In this document: piece by piece, positions 53,306-62,787 of the stretch | Layout of the letters: every line of letters starts with the position of its first letter | Numbering within the stretch: position 1 is the stretch's first letter | From: Mixta sp031457955 | GTDB lineage: Bacteria > Pseudomonadota > Gammaproteobacteria > Enterobacterales > Enterobacteriaceae | DNA: 64,000 nt | Direction: 5' to 3' | Assembly (NCBI RefSeq): GCF_031457955.1 | Contig: NZ_JAVDXN010000004.1 | Span: 186,001 to 250,000 of the forward strand | Program-made: the position numbers and the translations under genes | The notes under the pieces: generated by a model | Told to the model about the DNA's origin: nothing | The model's database searches: none | Seen by the model: only the letters and a program-made list of their open reading frames with translations

Positions 53306-54967
53306 TTATTGTGGATAGGGTACCCAATCGCCGCCGTTCAGACGTATCCAGGGCTTGCCCTGATACATCATCACTATCGCGTTATCGTTTTCCGATACCA
53401 CCGGCGTCTGCGGCAGGTTCTCTGTCAGCACCGACATATTCACGTTCGGCGCATTAAACACTTGCCCATCCACCACGCGTGAAACCAGCTCGGAAACGGC
53501 CTGCAGGCTGGTTGGCGTATCGACGCTTAACGGCTGCCCCTGATGCGGCGACTTCATGCCAACAAAACGAATGCCTACCGGAACGTGGGTAATGCTTGGG
53601 CTGGGAATATCACGCAGGCCAGACATCTGCATCTTATCGCCCACCACGGCGGCACCATGTTCCGGTACCACCATCACCAGCACCTGACGTCCCGATTTTT
53701 CCAGGTTAGTCAGAAAAGTATCCAGCTGATCGAACAGCAACTGCGCGCGCGGTTTATACGGCGCGGTGCCGGTACTGCCCAGCTCACGCGTGCCGTCATG
53801 CAGCGGGATCAGGTTATAGAACGTGGCGGTACGCGCGTCGTTGCTTTTCATCCGATCGTCCAGCCAGCGCTGCATCAGCTGCGCATCGTTATAAACCGGT
53901 GAGCCGTCAAATGAGGTCAGTTCCGGCGCAATGCCAGCCTGCGACATCAGCGGTGCCTGAAGGTCGCCATCTTCACGCAGTTCTTTCAGGTAGTTACCAA
54001 ACACGCCGGTGTGATCCATCATCAGCTGCTCTTTAAAGCCCAGCTTCGCCAGGTTATCAAACAGATAGCATTGTTGCTCAGCCGGTTTATAGAGATCGCT
54101 ATGCGAGGTCTGGCCGCAGCTGGCGCGCAGCAGGCGGATCCCCGCCGGGCCGCTGTAGCCGGTGGCCGAGTTATAGTTGCTAAGCAGAATATCAAAATGC
54201 TTCCACAGCGGATGATCGCGCAGCTGCACCGCATCGATATCTGACCAGGCGAGCGAACAGATATTGATAATCAGCACGTCAAATGGCTGCGAGTCGGGCG
54301 ACAGCGTGGCCGGGAAGGTGGTCACGCGCTGTTTTTCCGTTTGATAAAAACGGTTGAGATAAGCGGTCAGGTTGGCGCTGGTTGGCGGCGCGGATTCATC
54401 CAGCGCATTTTTATCGGCGGCGGCGTTATTCGCGGGCGTCGTTTTATTCAGCACCACTTCCGGCGTGGCTGATTTAGTCGGCAGCAGTGAAAACGTGGGC
54501 CCGGCGAGGTTGATGACGTTTATCCAAATCAGCATCAGCGATACCAGCACCGTAATGCGTACCCACTGAGAGATAAACATATACAGCACCAGCATCACAA
54601 AAGCGGCGCCCACCATCTGCCAGTTAATAAAACGGTTTACCAGATCAAGCAGATAGGCGCTGGAGAAACCGGCCAGCTGCCCGCCCTGGCTCATAATACT
54701 TTCCGGGCCAGGCAGCCAGGTATCGTGCCAGAACAGCGCAAAACCGATCGGGACAGAGATCCAGCTGCGCAGGCGATGCAGCCGCAACGAAGGCAGCGGG
54801 AACAGCAGCCAGGCAAGAAACACCAGGTTTGCCAGCGCATGAAAATTAAGGTAGCCGAACCACAGCAGGGCAAACTTAATTAAAAAATAGAAGTTCCAGC
54901 CGCCCAGCCCGCGCCAGCTGCGCCAGAAAGCAGCTGTGGCAGGCTGCGTCTTTTTACCATCAGTCAT
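53306..54967 (-). CDS. bcsG: BcsG, cellulose phosphoethanolamine transferase
   Basis: Inner-membrane enzyme that decorates nascent cellulose with phosphoethanolamine. The 553-residue protein has about four to five N-terminal spans (25-155), a linker, and a periplasmic alkaline-phosphatase-fold domain from about 225. The likely nucleophile is Ser272 in NSATGYSGPAG, with zinc-site regions around NICSLAWSD and VVPEHGAAVVGD. It aligns with E. coli BcsG to the shared end NGGDWVPYPQ. It is last in the bcsEFG operon, overlapping bcsF by 1 nt. Confidence 0.96.
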   Translation of the reverse strand: MTDGKKTQPATAAFWRSWRGLGGWNFYFLIKFALLWFGYLNFHALANLVFLAWLLFPLPSLRLHRLRSWISVPIGFALFWHDTWLPGPESIMSQGGQLAGFSSAYLLDLVNRFINWQMVGAAFVMLVLYMFISQWVRITVLVSLMLIWINVINLAGPTFSLLPTKSATPEVVLNKTTPANNAAADKNALDESAPPTSANLTAYLNRFYQTEKQRVTTFPATLSPDSQPFDVLIINICSLAWSDIDAVQLRDHPLWKHFDILLSNYNSATGYSGPAGIRLLRASCGQTSHSDLYKPAEQQCYLFDNLAKLGFKEQLMMDHTGVFGNYLKELREDGDLQAPLMSQAGIAPELTSFDGSPVYNDAQLMQRWLDDRMKSNDARTATFYNLIPLHDGTRELGSTGTAPYKPRAQLLFDQLDTFLTNLEKSGRQVLVMVVPEHGAAVVGDKMQMSGLRDIPSPSITHVPVGIRFVGMKSPHQGQPLSVDTPTSLQAVSELVSRVVDGQVFNAPNVNMSVLTENLPQTPVVSENDNAIVMMYQGKPWIRLNGGDWVPYPQ

Positions 54968-55155
54968 TATTTATCTTTATCCGTTTTGTTGGACTGGCGT
55001 TGCCAGGTCCCTTCATATTTTAACGATCGTGGCGGCAACAGCCGTTGCGTCATGCCGCGCCAGCGGGCGGGCAGCCAGCGGGTATAGAGCGGTTTCGTCA
55101 GCAGCGCGATCAACGCCAGCAGAATCAAAATCTGCACGCCATCAGTCAGTGTCAT
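54967..55155 (-). CDS. bcsF: BcsF, small membrane protein of the cellulose system
   Basis: A 62-residue protein with one N-terminal membrane span (about 5-24) and a basic tail (RSLKYEGTWQRQSNK). It is similar in size and layout to E. coli BcsF (63), which recruits BcsE to BcsG at the inner membrane. It overlaps bcsE by 4 nt and bcsG by 1 nt. Identity rests on size, topology and position more than on sequence. Confidence 0.9.
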   Translation of the reverse strand: MTLTDGVQILILLALIALLTKPLYTRWLPARWRGMTQRLLPPRSLKYEGTWQRQSNKTDKDK

Positions 55156-56702
55156 TTGCGCACCACCCCCTGTTTAGTAAAGCTGAGCACCACCGGCTGC
55201 GGTGTTTGACGCTCGGTTGGCTGCGGCGGCTTAACGGCCGGTTGCGCAACGGTCATGGCTGGCGGCACATCTTTCCACGCTTCCGGCACCAGCGTTTTCA
55301 TCTGCCGGACTTCCGAAAGAATTTGTAAATCCTCAAACCAGACCAGACGGTTGGAAAAGATCTCGTCGTGCGGCAGGCGGAAAATAAATTTCAGCGCGGT
55401 ATCGAGATCGTTATAGCGGCATGATGAGAGAAACAGATAGAGCCGATCGCCGCGCACCGTCACCAGGTCGCCGTAACGACGCGGCTTACATAATGTGAGT
55501 GCTTGCTCCGGTTTTAGCTCAGGAACCGGGCGCAACGCCACCAGCAAACCTTTACCATTTTCCGGCAGCAGCGTATTGCTGACCAGCCGCGTTACCGACT
55601 GACAGAAATTATCCAGCGGCAAAAAGCCTTTCTCTTGCAGCGGCTGAAGCGACAGCAACAGCGCATCCAGATTCGCGGGCACATGGCGGTTATAACGCTG
55701 TCCCTGCAGGCTTTCTAGCGTGGTTAAAAAGCGCGACATCGGCGCGCCAAAAGGCACGATGGCGTTGACCCCGCAGGCCAGCAGCAGGCGCTCATCGCTA
55801 TAGCGCAGACTGGTTTGCATCTCGCGCACCATGATCTTCAGCCCCGCGCCGCGTGCCCGACGCAACGTATGGATCTGACGAGAGAGCGTATGAATTTCTT
55901 CATTATTTTTCAGGCTGAAAATTACCGTGGCGGAATCCGCCTGCTGCGCGCGCGAAGCAACCAGCTCGTTGCTGTCAAAAAGCTGCCAGTGGCTGGAGAG
56001 CGGCGGCGCGCCTTCCAGCACCTGCTGTTCCGCAATGCAGATCGCTTCATCATTCAGCGTCAGCGGCGTGTTCTGGTCATCTTCACGCAGCACCGCGAAA
56101 CCGGATTCTTGTAAGGTTAAGCGCAGCGCGCGATCGGCCATCAAACGTTGATCGTGACACCACCAGCTGACACGATAATTCCAGCTGTCCTGCTGATATT
56201 CCAGATGCGCAAGACCGTTCAATTGCCGGAAAGAACTCAGTAAGTTTTGACGTAAATTATTTACACCGGAACCGGAAGTAATAATTAACAGGCAGCAATG
56301 ACGCGCGACCAAAGTACGGTTGATTTTTTTTATCCAGGCGATTAATTCCACAGGTGATAGTTTTTCTATGAAAGAAAAATTATTGAAAAATAATATCAAC
56401 CGCGGCTTCGCTGAAAGCGTGCGTGCTAAATCTTCCGGTAAATCAAGCAGCGCCCGACGTTTTTCCGATAAAGAATAAAAGGGAATACGCGCCGGCCCAT
56501 TAGGCAGCGCAGGTTCCAGTAACGATTGTGGCGGCGCACCGGCGCTAATAAGCGTCAGCGCCTGTTGCGCGCCAATAACCTGACGCGCCAGCCTGTGGGC
56601 GTCATCTGGCCGGTTCACGGTAAGCCAGTAGCAGCCCGGCGGCTGCATTTCAATTAATTCATTTTGAACCTGCTCAATGCCGAGCGTAAAAGAGAGTGCC
56701 AT
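55152..56702 (-). CDS. bcsE: BcsE, c-di-GMP-binding cellulose regulator
   Basis: Cytoplasmic regulator of 516 residues (E. coli 523) that binds c-di-GMP through a C-terminal GIL domain and promotes maximal cellulose production. The degenerate N-terminal and middle domains are alpha/beta. The region from about 340 contains CKPRRYGDLVTVRGDRLYLFLSSCRYND, where the c-di-GMP-binding arginine motif is expected. A Pro/Gln-rich tail ends the protein. It is the first gene of bcsEFG, divergent from bcsRQABZC. Confidence 0.94.
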   Translation of the reverse strand: MALSFTLGIEQVQNELIEMQPPGCYWLTVNRPDDAHRLARQVIGAQQALTLISAGAPPQSLLEPALPNGPARIPFYSLSEKRRALLDLPEDLARTLSAKPRLILFFNNFSFIEKLSPVELIAWIKKINRTLVARHCCLLIITSGSGVNNLRQNLLSSFRQLNGLAHLEYQQDSWNYRVSWWCHDQRLMADRALRLTLQESGFAVLREDDQNTPLTLNDEAICIAEQQVLEGAPPLSSHWQLFDSNELVASRAQQADSATVIFSLKNNEEIHTLSRQIHTLRRARGAGLKIMVREMQTSLRYSDERLLLACGVNAIVPFGAPMSRFLTTLESLQGQRYNRHVPANLDALLLSLQPLQEKGFLPLDNFCQSVTRLVSNTLLPENGKGLLVALRPVPELKPEQALTLCKPRRYGDLVTVRGDRLYLFLSSCRYNDLDTALKFIFRLPHDEIFSNRLVWFEDLQILSEVRQMKTLVPEAWKDVPPAMTVAQPAVKPPQPTERQTPQPVVLSFTKQGVVRK

Positions 56703-56875
56703 AGAAGTTTCGCAAATTGGTTCAACCGAAGCTATTTTATTATAGACAGTGATTTATTTCGCCTGGATAATTTAAACAAATATAATAAAACGCCAGGCCA
56801 TATGCTTAGCCTGTGTCCTTACTTTCAGTAAGGAAAAATGAACGCTATTCAATGTCTTTTTTAATGGCAAGGTAA
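56703..56875. promoter_or_regulatory. divergent bcsE/bcsR promoter region
   Basis: 173 bp, AT-rich, separating the two bcs operons. It must contain both promoters. I see no clear -35/-10 pair or known operator. The bcsR ribosome site is a weak AAGG very close to the ATG. Confidence 0.5.
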
Positions 56876-57079
56876 ATGAAACAACCGCAAGAAATTTCTG
56901 CTATGCCTGATGATAACGGGCTACATGATGACATTAGCGCGCTTGGCGAAGCTTTTTCTTTTTCTGCATTTCGCTATGTCGATATTGCGCGGGAAGAACG
57001 GTTAGCAGCGATTCTAACGCGCTGGCCGTTGCTGAATGAGCTATCCGCACAACAAAAGGAAAATGCATGCCGGTCTTAG
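56876..57079 (+). CDS. bcsR: BcsR, small cellulose regulatory subunit
   Basis: A 67-residue protein with the YhjR/BcsR pattern: a DDISALGEAFSFSAFRYVDIAREERLAAILTRWPLLNELS core similar to E. coli BcsR (62). BcsR forms a complex with BcsQ that supports c-di-GMP control of the BcsAB synthase. Its 3' end overlaps bcsQ by 13 nt. Confidence 0.9.
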   Translation: MKQPQEISAMPDDNGLHDDISALGEAFSFSAFRYVDIAREERLAAILTRWPLLNELSAQQKENACRS

Positions 57080-57798
57080 CGCTGCAGGGCGTGCGGGGCG
57101 GGGCGGGCACCACCTCGGTAACAGCGGCTCTGGCCTGGGCTTTACAGCAGCTGGGCGAGCCGACCATCGTAATGGACTGGTCGCCCAGCAATCAGCTGCG
57201 TCAACATTTTAATACGCCGCAGGGCGAGGCGCGCGGCTGGATGCGCGCCATGCTGGACGGCGAAGATCCGCAGCATGTGGCGTTACGCTACCCTGACGGC
57301 CCCGATTTTATCCCGTTCGGTCAGCTAACCTGGGCTGAGCGTACCCGTTTTTACGCCGATCCGGCGGGGTTTGCGCAGGCATGGCTGCCTTACCTTGACG
57401 CATTAAAAGCGCAGTACCGCTGGGTATTACTTGACCTGCCGGGCGGCGAGCAGCCCTGGCTGCAGCCGGTATATGCGCAGGTTAACCGGTTGATTCAGCT
57501 GCTGGTGGCCGACGCGAACTGCCATCTGCGTCTGCATCAGCCCACGGGCGATATTCAGCCGCTCTATCTGCTTAACCTGTTTAACGCCAACAGCAAGGTG
57601 CAGCAGGATCTGCATCAGCTGTGGATTAGCACGCTGCGTAATCTGATTCCGCTGATGATTCACCGCGACGAGGCGTTGTTTGAGGCACTGCTGAACAAGC
57701 AGCCGTTGGGGGAATATCGGCCGCTGGCGTTGGCCAGCGAAGAGATCACCACGCTGGCCAACTGGCTGATGATGCATATCCGCGAGGAGAGCGTATGA
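57067..57798 (+). CDS. bcsQ: BcsQ, MinD-like ATPase of the cellulose system
   Basis: ParA/MinD-family ATPase of 243 residues needed for cellulose synthesis and polar localisation. The deviant Walker A is GVRGGAGTTSVTAALAWAL near residues 8-26, with later switch motifs VMDWSPSNQ and VLLDLPGG. It works with BcsR next to BcsAB. The start lies inside bcsR; the stop overlaps the bcsA start (ATGA). Confidence 0.95.
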   Translation: MPVLALQGVRGGAGTTSVTAALAWALQQLGEPTIVMDWSPSNQLRQHFNTPQGEARGWMRAMLDGEDPQHVALRYPDGPDFIPFGQLTWAERTRFYADPAGFAQAWLPYLDALKAQYRWVLLDLPGGEQPWLQPVYAQVNRLIQLLVADANCHLRLHQPTGDIQPLYLLNLFNANSKVQQDLHQLWISTLRNLIPLMIHRDEALFEALLNKQPLGEYRPLALASEEITTLANWLMMHIREESV

Positions 57799-60401
57799 AT
57801 CCGTTACGCTGGCTGATTGCGGCACCGGCCTGGCAGGCGCTGAACGCGCGCTATGACGGCTATCGGCAGGCTGGCACCACAAAAATGGCGGCCGCGATCC
57901 ACTGTTTCTGGCTGGCGCTGGGCTGGTCGCTGCTGCGTTTTGAAACGTCGGGCTGGCAGCGCATTATTGCGCAGCGTCGGACGCTGTATCCGCATATTTC
58001 GCCGGAGCATCCGCGTCCGCTGGATATCGTGCGCTTTTTCTCGCAAAGCCTGTGGCTGCTGCTTTTCCTGCCGCAGGATGGCAGCGCCGTTAGCCAGCGC
58101 AAACGCTTTAGCGCGTTTCGTCATCTGTTCAGCTGGCGACAACGTTTTTACCTGTGGCTGGATGGCCTGCCGCAGCGCATTCAGCATGGCGAGCAGCTGG
58201 AACAGCGGGTCAGCCGCCTGTCGCCCGCGCTGCGCAAACTGGTGTTTATTTCGTGCAGCATCGCCGCCGCCCTGCTGGCGCTGCTCTGTATTTCTCAACC
58301 CTTTGATCTTTTTACGCAATTTATCTTTGTGGTGATCCTGTGGGGGCTGGCGATGGTGGTGCGCCGCGTACCGGGCAGGCTGGCGACCATGATGCTGATT
58401 GTGCTGTCGCTGACCGTTTCTTGCCGCTATCTGTGGTGGCGCTACACCTCCACCCTGAACTGGGACGATCCGCTCAGCCTGACCTTCGGCCTGCTGCTGA
58501 TCGGCGCGGAAACCTACGCCTGGGTGGTGCTGGTGCTGGGTTATTTCCAGACGCTGTGGCCGTTGCATCGTCAACCGGTCTCGCTGCCGGAAGATACCCG
58601 CTTGTGGCCATCGGTGGATCTGCTGGTGCCGACCTATAACGAGCCGATGAGCGTGGTAAAACCCACGATTTACGCTGCGCTGGGCATCGACTGGCCGAAG
58701 GACAAGCTTACTATCTACATTCTTGATGACGGCAACCGCCAGGAGTTTCGCGACTTTGCTGCCAGCGTCGGCGTCCGTTATGTGGCGCGCCCGACCCATG
58801 AACATGCCAAGGCGGGTAATATCAATAACGCCCTGCGTACCGAATGCCAGAGCGAGTTTGTCACGATTTTTGACTGTGACCACGTGCCGACGCGCTCTTT
58901 CCTGCAAATGACGCTGGGCTGGTTCGTGAAAGATAAAAAGCTGGCGATGCTGCAAACGCCGCATCACTTCTTCTCGCCCGATCCTTTTGAGCGCAACCTG
59001 GGCCGTTTCCGCCGCACGCCAAACGAGGGCACGCTGTTTTATGGCCTGGTGCAGGATGGCAACGATACCTGGGACGCCACCTTTTTCTGCGGCTCCTGTG
59101 CGGTGCTGCGCCGCAGCGCGCTGGATGAGATCGGCGGCATTGCGGTGGAAACCGTTACCGAAGATGCGCACACCTCGCTGCGTTTGCATCGGCGCGGCCA
59201 TACTTCCGCCTATATTCGTATCCCGCAGGCGGCTGGTCTGGCGACGGAAAGCCTTTCGGCGCATATCGGCCAGCGTATTCGCTGGGCGCGCGGCATGGTG
59301 CAAATTTTCCGTCTCGATAACCCGTTGATGGGGCGCGGCCTGAAGCTGGTGCAGCGGCTCTGCTACGCCAACGCCATGCTGCACTTTCTCTCCGGCATTC
59401 CGCGCCTGATCTTTTTACTGGCGCCGCTCGCTTTCCTGCTCACGCACGCCTACATCATTTTCGCGCCTGCGCTGGCGATCGCCATCTACGTGTTGCCGCA
59501 TATGCTGCATACCAGCCTGACCAACTCGCGTATTCAGGGCCGCTACCGGCACTCATTCTGGAGCGAGGTCTATGAAACGGTGTTGGCCTGGTATATCGCA
59601 AGGCCGACCACCGTGGCGCTGTTCAATCCGCACAAAGGTAAGTTTAACGTGACGGCGAAGGGCGGCCTGGTCGAGGAGCAACATCTCGACTGGGTGATCA
59701 CCAAGCCTTATATGGCGCTGGTGTTGCTCAACCTGGCGGGCGTGTTTATGGCGGGCTGGCGTATCGCTTACGGGCCGCAAAACGAGGTGCTGACGGTGCT
59801 GGTCAGCCTGCTGTGGGTGTTCTACAACATGATCATTCTTGGCGGCGCGGTGGCGGTTTCGGTCGAAGCACGGCAGATTCGTGAAGCGCATCGCGTTGAG
59901 ATGGCGATGCCTGCGGCGATTGCGCGCAAAGATGGTCATATGCTGCCCTGCACGCTGCGCGACTACTCCGACGGCGGCGTGGGCGTTGAACTGCGTGAAA
60001 CCGATGCGCTGAAAGATGGCGAAGAGATTCACCTGCTGCTGCGCCGCGGCCAGCAGGAGTTCAGCTTCCCGGCGAAGGTGCAGCGCGTCTTCGGCCGCCG
60101 GGCCGGTATCCGCCTGAATAACCTTTCCACTGCGGAACATATTGAATTTATTCAATGTACGTTCGCCCGCGCCGATACCTGGGCGCTGTGGCAGGACGGC
60201 TTCCCGGAAGATAAACCGATCCAAAGCCTGACCGACATTATGATCCTGGGCTTTAAAGGCTACATTCGCCTGGCTGAGTATGGGCCAGCGCGATTACGCC
60301 AGCTGTTCTTAATGCTGACCGCCTTCCTCTCCTGGCTGGCGTCGTTTTTTCCCAAAGGCGTGGGAAGCGCAGCGGCAGGCGTTGCCGGTGTAAAACAATG
60401 A
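57795..60401 (+). CDS. bcsA: BcsA, cellulose synthase catalytic subunit
   Basis: Inner-membrane GT2 glycosyltransferase of 868 residues (E. coli 872) polymerising UDP-glucose into cellulose. It has an N-terminal extension, about eight membrane spans, and the catalytic motifs VDLLVPTYNEP, ILDDGN, FDCDHVPT, TEDAHTS and QRIRWARGM. The C-terminal PilZ domain binds c-di-GMP through REAHR and RDYSDGGVG near 695-730. It is followed by bcsB after 19 nt. Confidence 0.98.
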   Translation: MNPLRWLIAAPAWQALNARYDGYRQAGTTKMAAAIHCFWLALGWSLLRFETSGWQRIIAQRRTLYPHISPEHPRPLDIVRFFSQSLWLLLFLPQDGSAVSQRKRFSAFRHLFSWRQRFYLWLDGLPQRIQHGEQLEQRVSRLSPALRKLVFISCSIAAALLALLCISQPFDLFTQFIFVVILWGLAMVVRRVPGRLATMMLIVLSLTVSCRYLWWRYTSTLNWDDPLSLTFGLLLIGAETYAWVVLVLGYFQTLWPLHRQPVSLPEDTRLWPSVDLLVPTYNEPMSVVKPTIYAALGIDWPKDKLTIYILDDGNRQEFRDFAASVGVRYVARPTHEHAKAGNINNALRTECQSEFVTIFDCDHVPTRSFLQMTLGWFVKDKKLAMLQTPHHFFSPDPFERNLGRFRRTPNEGTLFYGLVQDGNDTWDATFFCGSCAVLRRSALDEIGGIAVETVTEDAHTSLRLHRRGHTSAYIRIPQAAGLATESLSAHIGQRIRWARGMVQIFRLDNPLMGRGLKLVQRLCYANAMLHFLSGIPRLIFLLAPLAFLLTHAYIIFAPALAIAIYVLPHMLHTSLTNSRIQGRYRHSFWSEVYETVLAWYIARPTTVALFNPHKGKFNVTAKGGLVEEQHLDWVITKPYMALVLLNLAGVFMAGWRIAYGPQNEVLTVLVSLLWVFYNMIILGGAVAVSVEARQIREAHRVEMAMPAAIARKDGHMLPCTLRDYSDGGVGVELRETDALKDGEEIHLLLRRGQQEFSFPAKVQRVFGRRAGIRLNNLSTAEHIEFIQCTFARADTWALWQDGFPEDKPIQSLTDIMILGFKGYIRLAEYGPARLRQLFLMLTAFLSWLASFFPKGVGSAAAGVAGVKQ

Positions 60402-60420
60402 CTCAACTGATGATGCGACA

Positions 60421-62787
60421 ATGACGAGAAAAATAAGCTGGTTTACCGCAATGCTGATGGGGCTGTTGCCATTAGCGCATGCCGCACCCGAACCTAACCC
60501 GGCCGGTCAGGCGATGGGCATTGCCCAGTCCGCTGAGGCCGCCGTGCCGGTTGATGCGCCCGCTCAGGCCCAGCCTGGCGCGAGCCAACCTGCACAAGCG
60601 CAACCTGCGGCCGCAGCGGAAACGTCCGCCAGCGGCGGCGCGCCGGTACGAAACAGTGAGTTAACGTTCACTAACGTTGCGCCAGCGCCAGGCAGCTTCA
60701 AGCTTCAGGGCACGCGCCCGGATGGGCAGATCGAGTTTGGCGTACGTAGCGATGAGCTGGTCACGCAGGCGGTGCTGCATCTGAATTACCGTCCTTCCCC
60801 GGCGCTGCTGCCAACGCTGTCGCATTTCAAGATCTACCTGAATGATGAGCTGGTCGGGCTGGTTACCATCACGCCAGAGCAGCTGGGCAAAGAGAATCAG
60901 GCGACGGTCACTATCGATCCGCGTTTTATCAGCGATTTTAACCGCGTGCGCTTTGAGCTGGTGGGTCATTACACCAATATCTGCGAAAACCCCGCCAACA
61001 GTTCGATCTGGCTGGATATCGGCAAAGAGAGTCGGCTCGATTTAACGCTGCAAAAACTGCCGCTGAAAAATGACCTGTCCGACTTCCCGGAACCTTTCTT
61101 CGACAGCCGCGATAATCGTCCGTTACAGCTGCCCATGATCTTCGCCAGCGCGCCGAATCCTGACCAACAGCATGCGGCGGCGCTGCTTGCCTCCTGGTTT
61201 GGCGTACAGGCGCAGTGGCGCGGCCAGTCGTTCCCGGTGCTTTATAACCAATTGCCGCAACAGCAGCATGCGGTGGTGTTTGCGACCAACGATCGACGTC
61301 CCGACTTCCTGAAGGATTATCCGGCGGTAGACAAACCCACCGTGGAAATCATCAGCCAGCCTGACAATCCGTATCAGAAGATGTTGCTGGTGCTGGGACG
61401 CAACGACAGTGATCTGCTCACCGCGGTAAAAGGCATTGCCCAGGGCGATGTACTGCTGCGCGGCCAGTCCGCCAGCGTTGAACAGGTGAAACAGCTGGTG
61501 GCGCGTCAGCCTTACGATGCGCCAAACTGGGTGCGGACCGATCGCGCGACGAAATTCTCTGAGCTGCAACAGTATGAAAATCAGCTGCAGGCGGATGGTA
61601 TTCAGCCTTCTCCGGTAAGCCTGACGCTGAACCTGCCGCCGGATCTGTTCCTGGTGCGTGCGCGCGGCATCAAAATGGACCTCGCCTACCGTTACACCTC
61701 GCCGATGCAAAATGATGGCTCGCGGCTGGCGGTTAACCTGAATAACCAGTTTATGCAGGATTATCCGTTGCAGGTAAAAGACGACAACGGTAAACAGCTG
61801 CTGCATATTCCGCTGATTCAGGGATTGCAGGATACCGGTACCTCGCTGACCATTCCGGCGCTGCGTCTTGGCGTGGTTAACCAGCTGCGCTTCGATTTCG
61901 ATTATGCCACCACCGTGATCGGCGGCAGCAGCGACGGCCGCTGTGAAACGGTGTCGCCGGTGGCGCACCATGTTGTTGTCGATGGCAACTCCACTATCGA
62001 TCTCTCTGGCTACCGCCACTATATCGAAATGCCGTCGCTGCGCGCGTTCGCCAACGCAGGCTTCCCGTTCAGCCGCATGGCCGATCTGGCGCAAACGCTG
62101 GTGCTGGTAAACCCGCAGCCGCAGGCCGATCAGGTTAGCGCGCTGCTCAATGCGGTGGGCAATATCGGCGCACAAACTGGTTTCCCGGCGCTTAACGTTC
62201 AGATCAGCGATGACTGGTCAAAAGCCAAAGCGGCGGATGCTGATTTGCTAATGATCGGCACTATTCCTGCTGATTTACACGAAGATAGCCGCATTAATCT
62301 GCTGGTAGAGCGGGCGAAAAGCTGGGTGAATAAACCGGTACGTCAGCCGGTACTGGATGATGTCGATACGCCAGCGAGCGATCGCACGGCCGCCAGCCAG
62401 ACCACCATTGTTTCTGACGGCCCAATGGCGGCGATTATCGGCTTTCAGTCGCCGTTCCATGAACAGCGCAGCGTAGTTGCCCTGCTGGCGGACAGCCCGC
62501 GCGCTTACCAGCTGTTAAATAATGCCTTGCTCGACAGCGGTAAACGCACCGCGATCTACGGCACCGCCGCCATTATTCGTGAATCCGGCGTGAACAGCCT
62601 GCGCGTAGGCGACCGCTATTTTGTTGGTCACCTGCCGTGGTGGGAACGTTTGTGGCATGCGCTGGCGTCTCATCCGTTGCTGATGGCGCTGTTTGCCGTG
62701 GTGGTGGTGCTGTTGGTTGCCCTGATGGTTTGGCGCCTGATGCGGTTGGTAACGCGTCGTCGCCTTGGTAATGAGGACGACGAGTGA
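60421..62787 (+). CDS. bcsB: BcsB, periplasmic cellulose synthase regulatory subunit
   Basis: Membrane-anchored periplasmic partner of BcsA, 788 residues. The signal peptide ends near AHA (residue 20). It is followed by a low-complexity Ala/Pro/Gln-rich linker (about 22-78) and then alternating carbohydrate-binding and flavodoxin-like domains (e.g. HYTNICENPANSSIWLDIG, FATNDRRPDFL). A C-terminal transmembrane helix, LMALFAVVVVLLVALMVWRL, anchors it. It overlaps bcsZ by 4 nt. Confidence 0.97.
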   Translation: MTRKISWFTAMLMGLLPLAHAAPEPNPAGQAMGIAQSAEAAVPVDAPAQAQPGASQPAQAQPAAAAETSASGGAPVRNSELTFTNVAPAPGSFKLQGTRPDGQIEFGVRSDELVTQAVLHLNYRPSPALLPTLSHFKIYLNDELVGLVTITPEQLGKENQATVTIDPRFISDFNRVRFELVGHYTNICENPANSSIWLDIGKESRLDLTLQKLPLKNDLSDFPEPFFDSRDNRPLQLPMIFASAPNPDQQHAAALLASWFGVQAQWRGQSFPVLYNQLPQQQHAVVFATNDRRPDFLKDYPAVDKPTVEIISQPDNPYQKMLLVLGRNDSDLLTAVKGIAQGDVLLRGQSASVEQVKQLVARQPYDAPNWVRTDRATKFSELQQYENQLQADGIQPSPVSLTLNLPPDLFLVRARGIKMDLAYRYTSPMQNDGSRLAVNLNNQFMQDYPLQVKDDNGKQLLHIPLIQGLQDTGTSLTIPALRLGVVNQLRFDFDYATTVIGGSSDGRCETVSPVAHHVVVDGNSTIDLSGYRHYIEMPSLRAFANAGFPFSRMADLAQTLVLVNPQPQADQVSALLNAVGNIGAQTGFPALNVQISDDWSKAKAADADLLMIGTIPADLHEDSRINLLVERAKSWVNKPVRQPVLDDVDTPASDRTAASQTTIVSDGPMAAIIGFQSPFHEQRSVVALLADSPRAYQLLNNALLDSGKRTAIYGTAAIIRESGVNSLRVGDRYFVGHLPWWERLWHALASHPLLMALFAVVVVLLVALMVWRLMRLVTRRRLGNEDDE

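Noticed and set aside
57804..59384. 526-codon open frame antisense to bcsA
   Set aside because: It lies wholly within bcsA and gives an Arg/His/Gln-rich product with no recognisable domain.
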